Origin: Flavobacteriales bacterium
GTDB lineage: Bacteria; Bacteroidota; Bacteroidia; Flavobacteriales_D; Sanyastnellaceae
Direction: 5' to 3'
Assembly (NCBI GenBank): GCA_019694805.1
Contig: JAIBBG010000022.1
Location: 1-46,830 of the forward strand
Length of the DNA: 46,830 nt
Below the pieces are notes generated by a model that was not told the origin of the DNA, did no database searches, and saw nothing but the letters and a program-made list of their open reading frames with translations. This document shows, in pieces, positions 17,663-27,600 of the stretch (the stretch's first letter is position 1; each line of letters starts with the position of its first letter). The position numbers and the translations under genes were made by a program.

Positions 17663-18049
17663 CTATACGGTAAAATGTTTCCGAATCTCAGCTACACGCT
17701 GGTTGTCTGTTGGATGGTCGGAAGTGCCCAATGCAATTTCTTTTCCTTGGAATTTTCTGTCCTTCATCAAATAATTGCGAAGTTCCTCCTGAGCATTGCC
17801 AGGACCAGTGATGTAAATAGCTTCAGCAGCCTGAATCTGCTCTGCTACATGCTCATACATCTGTTTGATCTCCTGAGCAATTCGGTGGTGGTGCGCATCT
17901 TCACTGCTGGAGTGATCAGCATGATGTTTGGAAACAATTTTTTTGATGACACCATAGTCGCCCTGACTTTTTAGATCTGCATTGCCTATGATGTACGCGT
18001 GTTGATGATCAATCCAAACTCCGGCTACTTTTTTACTCTGGTATTTCAT
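17663..18049 (-). CDS. eRF1-domain-3/Dom34-like 'translational machinery' protein
   Basis: The 128-residue protein opens VAGVWIDHQHAYII, has a His/Asp-rich linker (HHADHSSSEDAHHHR), then IYITGPGNAQEELRNYL and ends SDHPTDNQRVAEIRKHF. This order (VWIDHxxA, GPGxAKxEL, DHPTDxQxVAxxRKxF) is that of the bacterial eRF1-domain-3-like family (also called baeRF or Dom34-related). Members are thought to interact with ribosomes or RNA, but their role is not established. It is soluble and stands alone, separated by 140 bases from the next gene on the strand. Confidence 0.68.
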   Translation of the reverse strand: MKYQSKKVAGVWIDHQHAYIIGNADLKSQGDYGVIKKIVSKHHADHSSSEDAHHHRIAQEIKQMYEHVAEQIQAAEAIYITGPGNAQEELRNYLMKDRKFQGKEIALGTSDHPTDNQRVAEIRKHFTV

Positions 18050-18520
18050 GATGTGCTATTTTTTTCAAAGGTGGAGATTCTGTTGCCGTTTCAATCCCTA
18101 TTTTGACATATGACCAGTTGATTTATATCACTTTTCAGTCTGATTGTTGGTGTTCTGCTTGAGATGTATTTAACCCAGATTATGCAGTGCCTTTCTATTG
18201 CATAGCCTCAAAAGGTCATTTTGACTCTCTAAAATTGAATAGGACAAAACAAGTCAGATAGAATCTTACTCTCCGTCTGCACGATCCGGTCTAAATGGTA
18301 TTCGCAGCAGGGAGGAATGGTTTGCGCTCGATGATGCTAACAGCCAATCAGGAACTAATAACCATTTTCTTTCCATCCTGGAGATTGATTTCGGACAGCC
18401 TTGATTCTGATACCTATCAGAATTGCTTTCATCGATCCATTCATGTGTACATTGCAGTCTTCAGTGTGTTGTCATAGATGACATTGACGCAATACACGCT
18501 GTAAACACGACAGATTTGAC
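18050..18520. other. 470-base intergenic region upstream of the mla operon
   Basis: This lies between divergent genes and holds the promoter(s) of the mla operon and of the eRF1-like gene. No credible ORF is seen. It includes a perfect palindrome at 18404-18423 and a weaker one, TATGCA to TGCATA, at 18181-18204. Confidence 0.45.
18404..18423. promoter_or_regulatory. Perfect 9-bp inverted repeat, possible operator or hairpin
   Basis: ATTCTGATA, a CC spacer, then TATCAGAAT, about 97 bases ahead of the mlaE start. The near-continuous symmetry is typical of a dimeric regulator site; no T-run follows, so it is not a terminator. Confidence 0.4.
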
Positions 18521-19288
18521 ATGAATAATTCCTTCTTCAAGAATTTTCTTCAGGAAACTGGTGAAATTTCTGCATTCACTGCCCGGTTTTTCCGAGAAGG
18601 TTTTCGTGCGCGCTTCGAATTTGCGGAACTCTTTAATCAATGTTTCAACATAGGGAATAAAACACTTGGCTTAGTCGGAGTTACTGGTTTCATCATGGGG
18701 CTTGTAATTACCATTCAATCTCATCCATCTATGCAGGCATTTGGTGCAGAGTCATGGCTCCCCGCAGTCGTGTCGGTGTCGCTCGTCAGAGAAATCGTCC
18801 CTGTTATCACCGCATTGATTTGTGCCGGTAAAATTGGATCAAGCATTGGTGCTGAATTGGGCTCCATGAAAGTGACCGAACAGATAGATGCTATGGAAGT
18901 ATCGGGAACGAATCCTTTCAAATACCTGGTCGTGACCAGGGTCTTTGCTACCATGCTCATGCTTCCACTTTTGGTGATCATTGCAGATGCTGTTGGATTG
19001 TGGGGCGCATATATCGGAGTGAACATGAAAATGGAAGTGAGCTTTGACTTGTACACCAATCAAATTTTTCAGAAGCTCACCTTCGGCGATGTGATGCCAT
19101 CGATCATCAAATCTTTTTTCTTCGGATTTGCCATCGGAATCATTGGGTGTTACAAAGGATATTATACTCGAAATGGAACTCAGGGAGTTGGCAGAGCTGC
19201 AAATTCTGCGGTTGTAGCTTCAACCTTTGTGGTGTTTATTCTGGATCTCATCGCAGCACAAATTGCTGACATCATTGATATCACATGA
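18521..19288 (+). CDS. mlaE: MlaE-family ABC transporter permease
   Basis: The 255-residue protein has the MlaE/permease outline: an amphipathic N-terminus (GEISAFTARFFREGFRARFEF), then five or six hydrophobic helices. It includes the conserved KIGSSIGAELGSMKVTEQIDAMEVSGTNPF-type EQIDAL loop (about residues 106-136). It is the inner-membrane channel of an Mla/MCE phospholipid transporter that moves lipids between the outer and inner membranes. The stop overlaps the ATG of the ATPase gene by 4 bases, followed closely by the MCE protein, so all three form one operon. MlaB and MlaC are not adjacent. Confidence 0.93.
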   Translation: MNNSFFKNFLQETGEISAFTARFFREGFRARFEFAELFNQCFNIGNKTLGLVGVTGFIMGLVITIQSHPSMQAFGAESWLPAVVSVSLVREIVPVITALICAGKIGSSIGAELGSMKVTEQIDAMEVSGTNPFKYLVVTRVFATMLMLPLLVIIADAVGLWGAYIGVNMKMEVSFDLYTNQIFQKLTFGDVMPSIIKSFFFGFAIGIIGCYKGYYTRNGTQGVGRAANSAVVASTFVVFILDLIAAQIADIIDIT

Positions 19289-20037
19289 GTGATGAAACAA
19301 CATATCAAAACCATGCAGCCATCACGGTGAGCCATTTGTATAAATCATTTGGTGATAATACCGTGTTGAAAGACTTCAGTTTGTCTTTGACAAAAGGTGA
19401 AAATCTTGTGGTCTTGGGAAAATCGGGTTCAGGTAAATCAGTGCTCATCAAATGCATCATTGGATTGATGCGTCCGGAATCAGGTAGCATCAGTGTATTG
19501 GGCGATGAAATTACCACAATGGGACAGTCCGAATTGGACGAGATGCGCGTGAAAGTCGGTTTTCTTTTTCAAAGCAATGCGCTTTATGATTCCATGACGG
19601 TTCGCGAAAATCTTGAATTTCCCCTGAGAAGACATTGGAGTAAAACGAGTCGGGAAGAGGTAGATAGGCTTGTGATGGAAGTACTCGAACATGTCGGGCT
19701 TGCTGATACTGTGGACATGATGCCGGAAGAATTATCTGGTGGTATGCGTAAAAGAATAGCATTGGCCAGAACATTAATTCTGAAACCTAAAATCATTTTG
19801 TATGATGAGCCAACAACCGGACTCGATCCAATCACCGGCAAAGGAATCAGCCAACTGATGTTGAATGTGCAATCGAAGTATGAAACGTCTTCTATCATCA
19901 TTTCTCACGATATGAATTGTGTGAAAATGACTGCCAACCGCATTGTAATGCTCATTGAAGGCAGGTGCTATGCTACAGGAACCTATGCAGAATTGAAGGC
20001 TTCAACGGATAAAAAAATCAAAGAATTTTTTGACTGA
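19285..20037 (+). CDS. mlaF: MlaF-type ABC transporter ATP-binding protein
   Basis: The 250-residue ATPase has Walker A GKSGSGKS (45-52), signature LSGGM (150-154), Walker B IILYDEPTTGLD (D174, E175) and an H-loop ISHD. It supplies energy to the MlaE permease. The start overlaps the mlaE stop by 4 bases and the stop is 3 bases before mlaD. Confidence 0.93.
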   Translation: MSDETTYQNHAAITVSHLYKSFGDNTVLKDFSLSLTKGENLVVLGKSGSGKSVLIKCIIGLMRPESGSISVLGDEITTMGQSELDEMRVKVGFLFQSNALYDSMTVRENLEFPLRRHWSKTSREEVDRLVMEVLEHVGLADTVDMMPEELSGGMRKRIALARTLILKPKIILYDEPTTGLDPITGKGISQLMLNVQSKYETSSIIISHDMNCVKMTANRIVMLIEGRCYATGTYAELKASTDKKIKEFFD

Positions 20038-20040
20038 AAC

Positions 20041-20991
20041 ATGAAAGAACAAACACTCAATAAAGCTCGTCTCGGTGCATTTGTGCTGATAGCAACTCTG
20101 TTGCTCGTGCTCGGATTGTATTATATAGGAAGTCAGAAAAATATTTTTCACAGTTCCATTCATGTCATGTCAGATTTTTCCGACATAGGCGGCCTGATGC
20201 CCGGAAACAACGTTCGCTTCAACGGAATCAACGTTGGCACCGTATCGAAGGTTTATCCAATTTCAGATAATTTGATTCGAGTGGAATTTGCTATTGATGA
20301 AAATACCATTGAATTCATTGGCAATGACGCCACCGTGTCTATTGGCACTGATGGATTACTTGGAAATAAACTGGTGAATATTTCTCCGGGAACCACGGAC
20401 AGCCCGAGAGTAAAGGAAGGTGATTTATTACAATCGATGAATCCGGTTGAAATGGAAGATGCATTGCGAACATTGAATATGACCAATGAGAATATCCTTG
20501 AAATTACCAAACACCTCAGACATGTATTGGAAGAATTTGATCAAAACAATTCTCTCTGGACAATACTCAATGATAGCACACTGAGCGAAGATGTGAAAAG
20601 CGCAGTGGTAAGTTTTAAACTTACTGGTGAAAATACCGCCGTGCTTACTGGTGATATCGCTGGAATTACTGGCGATTTGAGAAGGGGCAAAGGAACTGTT
20701 GGCGCATTACTTACTGATACCCTCATCTTTGATCAATTGAGCCAGACCATTGTGAATATCCAAGCCGTGAGCGATTCATTGGCCATCATTTCGGGCGATT
20801 TCCGCGGACTCACCCTTGACATCAAAAACGGTAAAGGAGCCATTGGCACGTTGATATCAGATACGACATTCGTTCATCATCTGAATCAAAGCATGGTGAA
20901 CATCGATAGCGCATCACACAATTTCAATGAAAACATGGTGGCATTGAAGTCGTCATGGCCCTTCCGCAAGTATTTTAAACGGAAAAAATAA
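20041..20991 (+). CDS. mlaD: MlaD-type MCE-domain substrate-binding protein
   Basis: The 316-residue protein has one N-terminal transmembrane helix (about 11-28), then an MCE domain (about 36-115) with the hallmark GLMPGNNVRFNGINVGTV and GTDGLLGNKLVNI. A long C-terminal region of helical repeats follows, two of them similar (GDLRRGKGTVGALLTDTLI and LDIKNGKGAIGTLISDTTF). MCE proteins form hexameric rings that shuttle phospholipid through the periplasm. Together with the preceding permease and ATPase it completes an MlaEFD-type core. Confidence 0.92.
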   Translation: MKEQTLNKARLGAFVLIATLLLVLGLYYIGSQKNIFHSSIHVMSDFSDIGGLMPGNNVRFNGINVGTVSKVYPISDNLIRVEFAIDENTIEFIGNDATVSIGTDGLLGNKLVNISPGTTDSPRVKEGDLLQSMNPVEMEDALRTLNMTNENILEITKHLRHVLEEFDQNNSLWTILNDSTLSEDVKSAVVSFKLTGENTAVLTGDIAGITGDLRRGKGTVGALLTDTLIFDQLSQTIVNIQAVSDSLAIISGDFRGLTLDIKNGKGAIGTLISDTTFVHHLNQSMVNIDSASHNFNENMVALKSSWPFRKYFKRKK

Positions 20992-21062
20992 ACTTCGTCT
21001 TGCTGGCGAAACATTTCCCAAAAGCTTTGAATTTGTTCATTGAATAAATGTTCTGTGAGATC

Positions 21063-21193
21063 AGCACAGTGCTAAATTTCTACTGTAGAATTGGAGTGGA
21101 ATTCTTAATTCCCTCTGAATCAATTATCACAACGTATTCGGGTTCTCATTTTATGCTTGATGATGCAACCTAATGAATGAGGATTGCATCAAG
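21063..21193. repeat. Cluster of four inverted repeats ahead of the M43 peptidase gene
   Basis: Within 131 bases there are AGCAC-A-GTGCT (21063-21073), TTCTAC-T-GTAGAA (21078-21090), GGAATT-CTT-AATTCC (21098-21112) and a longer hairpin, CTTGATGATGCAA to TTGCATCAAG (21156-21168 and 21184-21193, with a 3-base bulge). No T-run follows the last. They could be operators or structured RNA in the leader. Confidence 0.45.
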
Positions 21194-21234
21194 GGAAAAG
21201 AACCATTTGCTAAGTACCGCTTAACTATCAATAC

Positions 21235-24159
21235 ATGATGTTACCTACCTATAACCGCTGCATCTTTCATGTAGTTTGTTCCGTTGTTTGGATATTCTCA
21301 TTCTTGATTTCTTCTCGATTGTTGGCACAACATGAGCATTGCACCATGAATCATTATACTCCGTTTTATCGGAATCATATGATCGAAACTGCGGGTATGG
21401 CTGCCCGTTATGAAGGTCATTTGCAACGCACAGAACCTCGTGATGTTTCTTTGAATATCATCATTGTGAACTACACTGAGGGTCCGCTGGTGACGCCTCA
21501 AGATGTGCAACAACACGTAGATGATGCCAATGCAGTTTTTGCTGAAATTGATCTCCATTTGAGTATCTGTCAGATACAATATGTGGACTATCCATACGAA
21601 TTGAGTTATATACAAGGGTATCCGATGTGGTCGCAAGAGGTCCAGGATCATCTCATGAATGAAGCGTGGCTTCCCGGTTACCTCAATATTTTTTACGGAT
21701 CTGGTGGTGGTCCTATGGCTGGTTTACCTGGTATTTGGGGATGGGATGGGGTATTGATGAATGCTGGCCCTTCATATGTTTTTATCCATGAATTAGGACA
21801 TTACTTTTCACTTTGGCATACACACGCATTCAATGGTTATTCTACCAATATCTATACACTCGAATTGGTGGATGGATCTAATTGCGACACTGAAGGTGAT
21901 TTTGTTTGTGATACTCCGGCCGATCCCGGACTTTATGGTAGAATCGCTCCAGCACCTTCTTGTGAATATATCGATACGGTGAGTGTTGATGCCAATGGAG
22001 ATCTGTATCAACCTCTCACCAACAATTATATGTGTGCCACCAATCCAGTTTGTATCACGTCGTTTACTCCTCTGCAATTGAGCCGGATGGCCTATTGTCT
22101 GGACCATGAGCGTGCATATCTAAAATCGGGTGGTAACGGACTCACGGTTGAAGAAGCCCCGCGTTTGATGTGCATTTCCGATGACCCTATCACCTTACAG
22201 GGTTCTGATCCGAATGGCGTGTTTACCGGAAATGGTGTGGTCAACGGTGTTTTTGATCCGGCAATGGCCGGTGCAGGTCATCACGTGATCACCTATACTG
22301 GAAATGTCAACGCTGAAATTGTGGAAACGACAGATGCTTATTATACCTACCATGATACAACATATATCCAATCTGCTTCCTGGCAATCTTTCCTGGCCAC
22401 AACCTCAGGCAGTTTTTCTGCGTTTTCATTTTTGATGAAGCATGCTACAGATCAAGAAATTTCCTATAGTATAATGGAAGGTATTGGTGATGCAGGAAAT
22501 GTCCTGACACAAGGATCATTGCTTACTACTGCCAATGACGATTTCGATTGGTTGAAAGTGATGTTTGAAAGTCCGATCGAAATAACTGCCGGAAATCACT
22601 ATACAGTGAAAATTGTTGGATCATCTGATTATGAAATTGGAGGAATGAAAAGCAATGCTTATGTGCCCGGCCAAAGCAATATGACTTTCGATCTTTCATT
22701 TATTTCTTACGTTGTACCAACAACTCTCAATTGTGGCAATTCAACTTCCATCGAAATCTCTGTGGGAGATTATACACCCATTTCTCCTGTGGATGTTTTA
22801 CCTATTTATTGTGCCAGTGCTCCTGCTTCTGAAATTTCATTCTTGCCTACAGGTGGTGTGATCACTTTGGATGGCATGGTTAATTCATGGGTTGATCCTC
22901 TTGAATTGGGAAGTGGACTGCATACTGCTGCTTATGCTTATGAAAATACTTTTGGTTGTGCTCAAACTTCCGAATTTGATATTCTCATTGGACCAACTGC
23001 TCAAACGGGTATAGTAGATGGTCTTTTGATTTGTTCCGCTGATAGTTTATTGGATGTAAATCTCAGTCCTTCAGGTGGATTGCTGTTATTGGATGATACA
23101 CCTGTTTCTGAAGGACCAATTCAACTCAATAATTTGGCTTTTGGCGAACATGAACTGAAGTACATCACGCCCGGCGAATACCCATGGCATACCAGTTTAG
23201 ACCAGTCTTGGTCTCCATCCAATCCTTTTTGGGCCTGGGGTTTGAACGATTATGATACCTTGTGGCAATCATTTACTGCATCAACCAATGGCTATCTCGA
23301 CCTTTTCAAACTTGGTTTTTACTCCAACGACGTTGTTGAAGTGAATTACGAATTGTATAGTGGAAATGGTGTAGGGGGGCCGTTACTCTATGCCGGTACT
23401 ACTGAGTTTGGTGCTGAGTCTACTTATATCCAGGATTTTGATTTTCCAGATTTTACATTTCTCGTCGAAGAAGATTCTATGTACACGGTGGCAGTCATTT
23501 TCGAAGAATCATTCAATACGACGATCAATGCTGATTTCGCAAATTCTTATGCCGCTGGAACATCGAGTTATGCTTATCCTGGTATGGATATCGACTTTCG
23601 TTTTGAAGAGTATATTCATCCATTGATGAGTTGTGCCGCTGATACGAGCATCATCACTTTTACCATTGGTGAAACTTTGGAATTTTCTTTGGGTGATGAT
23701 CAAATCAGTATGGATGGGGAATCTGTTACCATCAGTACGGATGTCACTGCTTCTTCATATCTCTGGAGCACCGGTGAAACTACTCCGCAAATTGAATTTA
23801 TACCTGAGGAAGATTCCTCAGTTGTATGGTTGACCATGACCAATGAATACGGTTGCAGTGATACCGATACCATCTATGTTTACATGGTCACTGGAATATA
23901 TGATCAGATGGCTGCTGATGGGATGATCAGTGTATATCCAAATCCGGTCACTGACGTCATCCATTTTTCTTCCACAGCATGCATCACGGGTATTGAAATC
24001 ACTGACATGTCGGGTCAATTGGTTTATGCTAATCAATCACGGAGAAACGCAAACCAAAATGATAAACTCTACATCGGTCATCTTGAAAATGGATATTACC
24101 ATGTGTGCATGAGAACAGCAAACGGTATGAAGGTCATTCCGGTATTGAAGATGGAATGA
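21235..24159 (+). CDS. Secreted M43 (pappalysin-like) metallopeptidase with T9SS sorting domain
   Basis: The 974-residue protein has a signal-anchor segment (about 10-31) and a metzincin domain with the zinc motif HELGHYFSLWH (H185, E186, H189, H195). The Met-turn is at NNYMCATNP (M266), followed by FTPLQLSRM as in M43. The family's usual Gly in HExxHxxGxxH is Ser here. Several beta-sandwich modules follow, including two with paired LFKLGFYS- or FSFLMKHA-type strands. A PKD/Ig-like unit (SLGDDQISMDGESVTIS, then YLWSTGETTPQIEF) precedes the T9SS tail (SVYPNPVTDVIHF to KME). It is an exported protease. An ATG directly follows the first ATG. Confidence 0.9.
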   Translation: MMLPTYNRCIFHVVCSVVWIFSFLISSRLLAQHEHCTMNHYTPFYRNHMIETAGMAARYEGHLQRTEPRDVSLNIIIVNYTEGPLVTPQDVQQHVDDANAVFAEIDLHLSICQIQYVDYPYELSYIQGYPMWSQEVQDHLMNEAWLPGYLNIFYGSGGGPMAGLPGIWGWDGVLMNAGPSYVFIHELGHYFSLWHTHAFNGYSTNIYTLELVDGSNCDTEGDFVCDTPADPGLYGRIAPAPSCEYIDTVSVDANGDLYQPLTNNYMCATNPVCITSFTPLQLSRMAYCLDHERAYLKSGGNGLTVEEAPRLMCISDDPITLQGSDPNGVFTGNGVVNGVFDPAMAGAGHHVITYTGNVNAEIVETTDAYYTYHDTTYIQSASWQSFLATTSGSFSAFSFLMKHATDQEISYSIMEGIGDAGNVLTQGSLLTTANDDFDWLKVMFESPIEITAGNHYTVKIVGSSDYEIGGMKSNAYVPGQSNMTFDLSFISYVVPTTLNCGNSTSIEISVGDYTPISPVDVLPIYCASAPASEISFLPTGGVITLDGMVNSWVDPLELGSGLHTAAYAYENTFGCAQTSEFDILIGPTAQTGIVDGLLICSADSLLDVNLSPSGGLLLLDDTPVSEGPIQLNNLAFGEHELKYITPGEYPWHTSLDQSWSPSNPFWAWGLNDYDTLWQSFTASTNGYLDLFKLGFYSNDVVEVNYELYSGNGVGGPLLYAGTTEFGAESTYIQDFDFPDFTFLVEEDSMYTVAVIFEESFNTTINADFANSYAAGTSSYAYPGMDIDFRFEEYIHPLMSCAADTSIITFTIGETLEFSLGDDQISMDGESVTISTDVTASSYLWSTGETTPQIEFIPEEDSSVVWLTMTNEYGCSDTDTIYVYMVTGIYDQMAADGMISVYPNPVTDVIHFSSTACITGIEITDMSGQLVYANQSRRNANQNDKLYIGHLENGYYHVCMRTANGMKVIPVLKME

Positions 24160-24236
24160 TAGGATGTTGTGGCGTCATCTGCTGATTCTGAATAGAATAT
24201 TTGGTTGTTGCGATTTTGTTCATTACCTTCAATGTC

Positions 24237-24509
24237 ATGGGGTTGTTCTTCGCTATTTTTTTTGGATTGTCTTTTTTGTGTCCTTTGATTTTCATCTGGG
24301 ATGGCTATTCTCAAGGCAATACCAGGAAGGGAATTTCTCAGGCTCTGACTTGTTACTTGTTGTGTTTTTTGGCGATATTTATCGTACACCAAATGACTTT
24401 GTTGGTCATTACGGGAATACCAATCATTTGGATATTCTTGATGGTTTTTCTTTCCAGGAAAAAGGCAAAAGTTTCCAAGGTTACTGATGCGAAGCTATTC
24501 GACATCTGA
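24237..24509 (+). CDS. Small hydrophobic membrane protein (tentative)
   Basis: Starting at the ATG at 24237, 90 residues include three hydrophobic segments (GLFFAIFFGLSFLCPLIFIW, CYLLCFLAIFIVHQMTLLVI, GIPIIWIFLMVFL) and a basic tail (SRKKAKVSK). An in-frame TTG at 24201 would extend it. The layout suits a real small membrane protein with no known family. It sits in the gap between two T9SS-cargo genes on the same strand. Chance ORFs of this length do occur, so the call is moderate. Confidence 0.42.
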   Translation: MGLFFAIFFGLSFLCPLIFIWDGYSQGNTRKGISQALTCYLLCFLAIFIVHQMTLLVITGIPIIWIFLMVFLSRKKAKVSKVTDAKLFDI

Positions 24510-24560
24510 AAATTTCTTCGTTTTCCTTGAATAAAATAGGAAATGGAGCGGATTACTTCT

Positions 24561-24633
24561 ATTGATCATATTATTTTTACCCTATGGGTCATTGGGCTTG
24601 GATGTTGAATGTCCAAACCATACTATGATCAAT
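24561..24633 (+). repeat. 10-bp inverted repeat enclosing the leader of the large surface-protein gene
   Basis: ATTGATCATA (24561-24570) and TATGATCAAT (24624-24633) are exact reverse complements 53 bases apart, ending 7 bases before the ATG at 24641. A smaller nested pairing (GCTTGG with CCAAAC) lies between them. It could fold as a hairpin near the start codon. Confidence 0.4.
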
Positions 24634-24640
24634 AAATCAA

Positions 24641-27600
24641 ATGATGAATGTTATGAGATGCGTGCTCATATTGCTGATCACATTGAAGTCAATGTCTGTT
24701 TTTTCTCAGCTATCAGTTCCTTATTACAACAATTTTGATGCAACGGGTGATGATCTCAGTTGGAGTCACTATGCCATTGCTGGTACGGATGATTGGGAAA
24801 TGGGCATTCCGCTGTATCCGCCCTATTCAGCTCCCGGGTGTTTTGTTACAGGAATTGATGGGTCTTTTGAAGGCAATTCAAATCGGGCTTTAGAAACACC
24901 GTCTTTTGATTTATCCAATTTGGACGTGGATTATTCTCTGTCTTTTTACCACAAGCGACAGGCAGTAGTGGTAAACAATTATTATTACTTGGAATATTCT
25001 CTGGACAATGGAGCTACCTGGACATTGTTGGATAATCCTACCACACAGAAGAAGAATTGGCAAACCACGGGAGGATTTACGAATAATTTTTATTCCTCGT
25101 TCCAGCATTCTGCTATCAATCTGAGTTTCATACAGGGCAATGGTAATGTGAAATTCAGATTTCGTTTTCAATCCGGTGCTGCCAATGGTCAAGGTTGGAC
25201 CATTGATAATTTTTCCATTGCAGAGGAAAGTTATAATGTGACAGCTTATCAAGGTGATTCCATTTTTATCTCCCAAAAATGTTTGCAGTTTAATGTGTCA
25301 TCGGTATTTGGTTTTTACAACCAGTATTCTGATCCTTTCTACAACGCAACCCACTATTATTTCTCCTATGATGATGTGTTGGATGAACAGGATATGTTTC
25401 TGGGAACCGGATACACCAATACGCCGGTTTCAATGGATAACTACACCTATGAGGTGAATCTTGCTGACGAACTCAATATGGGTGAATATTATATCTTGTA
25501 TCAACATGATGCCTTGGATTCGCTCGATGAATCGAATGAACTGGACAACATAGGATATGCGGTACTGGAGGTGGATACTGTTTTCCCAATGCCTTATGTG
25601 GAGGACTTTGAAGATCTGGAATTTCCATGGAAGGTATTAGCACCTGGTGAAAACTATGGTTCAGTTTGGGAATATGGATTCGGCTACCGACATCATCTCG
25701 AAGGTGCGCACTCCGGATCGAATGCTTGGCACACCGGGAAAACGATGTATTACACGGACGACATCAACAATAGCAATAGCCATGTTCAATACCTTTTATC
25801 ACCAACGATTGATCTTACCAGTGATACCGGAAATATCGTGATGAATGTTTGGTTTAAAAATGATATTCAGGCTAATGCTTATTTGATGGAACGCAGAATT
25901 GCTTGTGATGTGGGTTGGTCAACGCTGTTTACATTTCCCGGTGAAGCTGAAGATGAATGGGATTTTTACAATAAACCCCTCAATTCTTGGGTAGAATATA
26001 ACACGATGCAATTTCGTGTGAAGTTCACATCGAGTTATATCGGCCCTGAAGGAATCATATTCGATGATGTATACGTCGGTCGAGCAAAACCTGATCTGAC
26101 TATTGAGCAAGATAAATCTGATCGGTTTGCTTCTTCATCAGTCTTGGATCATGAACTGAAATACTACTTCTTCAATGCGGGAGTTGAAAGTGTCGATGAA
26201 GTGACCACCTCATTTTATTGGTCTACGGATGACGTATGGGATGCAGGTGATCTACTGTTGGGTGTAAAAACTGAGAGCAATATTTCTCCGGAGAGTCGTT
26301 TGTGGACTTCATTCAATTTTCAAAAGCCGACTTTGGATGCAGGTACTTATTATGTTTTTTATGTGATTGACGAAACAAATGTGGTGGATGAAATGAGGGA
26401 ATACAACAATGACGGCTACTTCACCCTCTTTCAATATGACATCACCAATTTGCCTTATGTCAATGATTTTGAGAGTGACATCAGCAACTGGAGACACGAG
26501 GCCACACTCGGAAGTGATGATTGGTTTTATGGCGAACCGCAAGGTGATATCACCGGTATGGCATTCTCTGGCGTTCGCGCTTGGATGACATCGGATAGTG
26601 GATTGGTGAGTCCTATGAGCCGAATGCATTTATACACTCCGGTGTTTGATATGACTGCACTCGAACATCCAGTATTGGAGTTTGATATGATCCTGGGTCT
26701 TCACCCGGATTGTCAGTGTCAACTTGCTGATTTAAATATGAGTTATTCTATTGATGGAGGAGCCACATGGCAAATTCTCGATACCACGAATACCTCTTAC
26801 AACCGATGGTATTACCCAATAGAATATGAGTCAGGTGTTGACCAAAACTACTACCTGGCCAATTCTACTTATCTCATGTTTGATCAAGGTGAAAAGAGCT
26901 TCGTGACCACTGGCCAATACAATAGCCGCGATGCATCCAGAAATACAAGGTATATCTTGGATCTTACTTTTCTGCAATCCTATACTGCCGTGCAATTCCG
27001 TTATAATCTCGCCACAAAATACGTAGGTGATTCCTATACTGATGCGTCAGTTGATGGTTTATTGATCGATAATTTTTCTATTCGTGAGGCATTTCTTGAT
27101 CTCACTGTTGAGTACCACAAACATCTTATGATCAGCTCCATGTCAGATCAATTGCGCTTTTTTATGCATGTGAAAAATAACGGGAACTACATCAGCAATC
27201 CAGCTGTTGTGCAGTATTATCTTTCCGTTGATCCAACTTTGGATGGCGCTGATTTTCCTTTGGGACAATTCAATTTGACTGCTATTCGACCTGATCTGAA
27301 CCGTTATGTGAATGTGACTTTTGATGGACCTGGTGATCTTTCTACATACGCTTATTTGTTATATCATGTTGATTACACCGGTACGAATGAAGAAACAGAT
27401 GAACTCAATAACATCGGTTTCTGGACGCTATCACTGGATAGCATTTCTGATTATCCTTACGCACATGAATTCAATGAGAGTATAGTGCATGGCTGGCATC
27501 AATATGCTGTTGGTCCTTTCGACGACAATCTCATTCGCTATCGTTGGAGGAACATGACGGCTCCTGCTGAAGCGCTATATCAATCTGCAATCACTTCTGG

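Noticed and set aside
18181..18204. TATGCA to TGCATA inverted repeat, CRP-like spacing
   Set aside because: Only 6-bp arms with a 12-base spacer and no match to a known operator; mentioned only in the intergenic entry.
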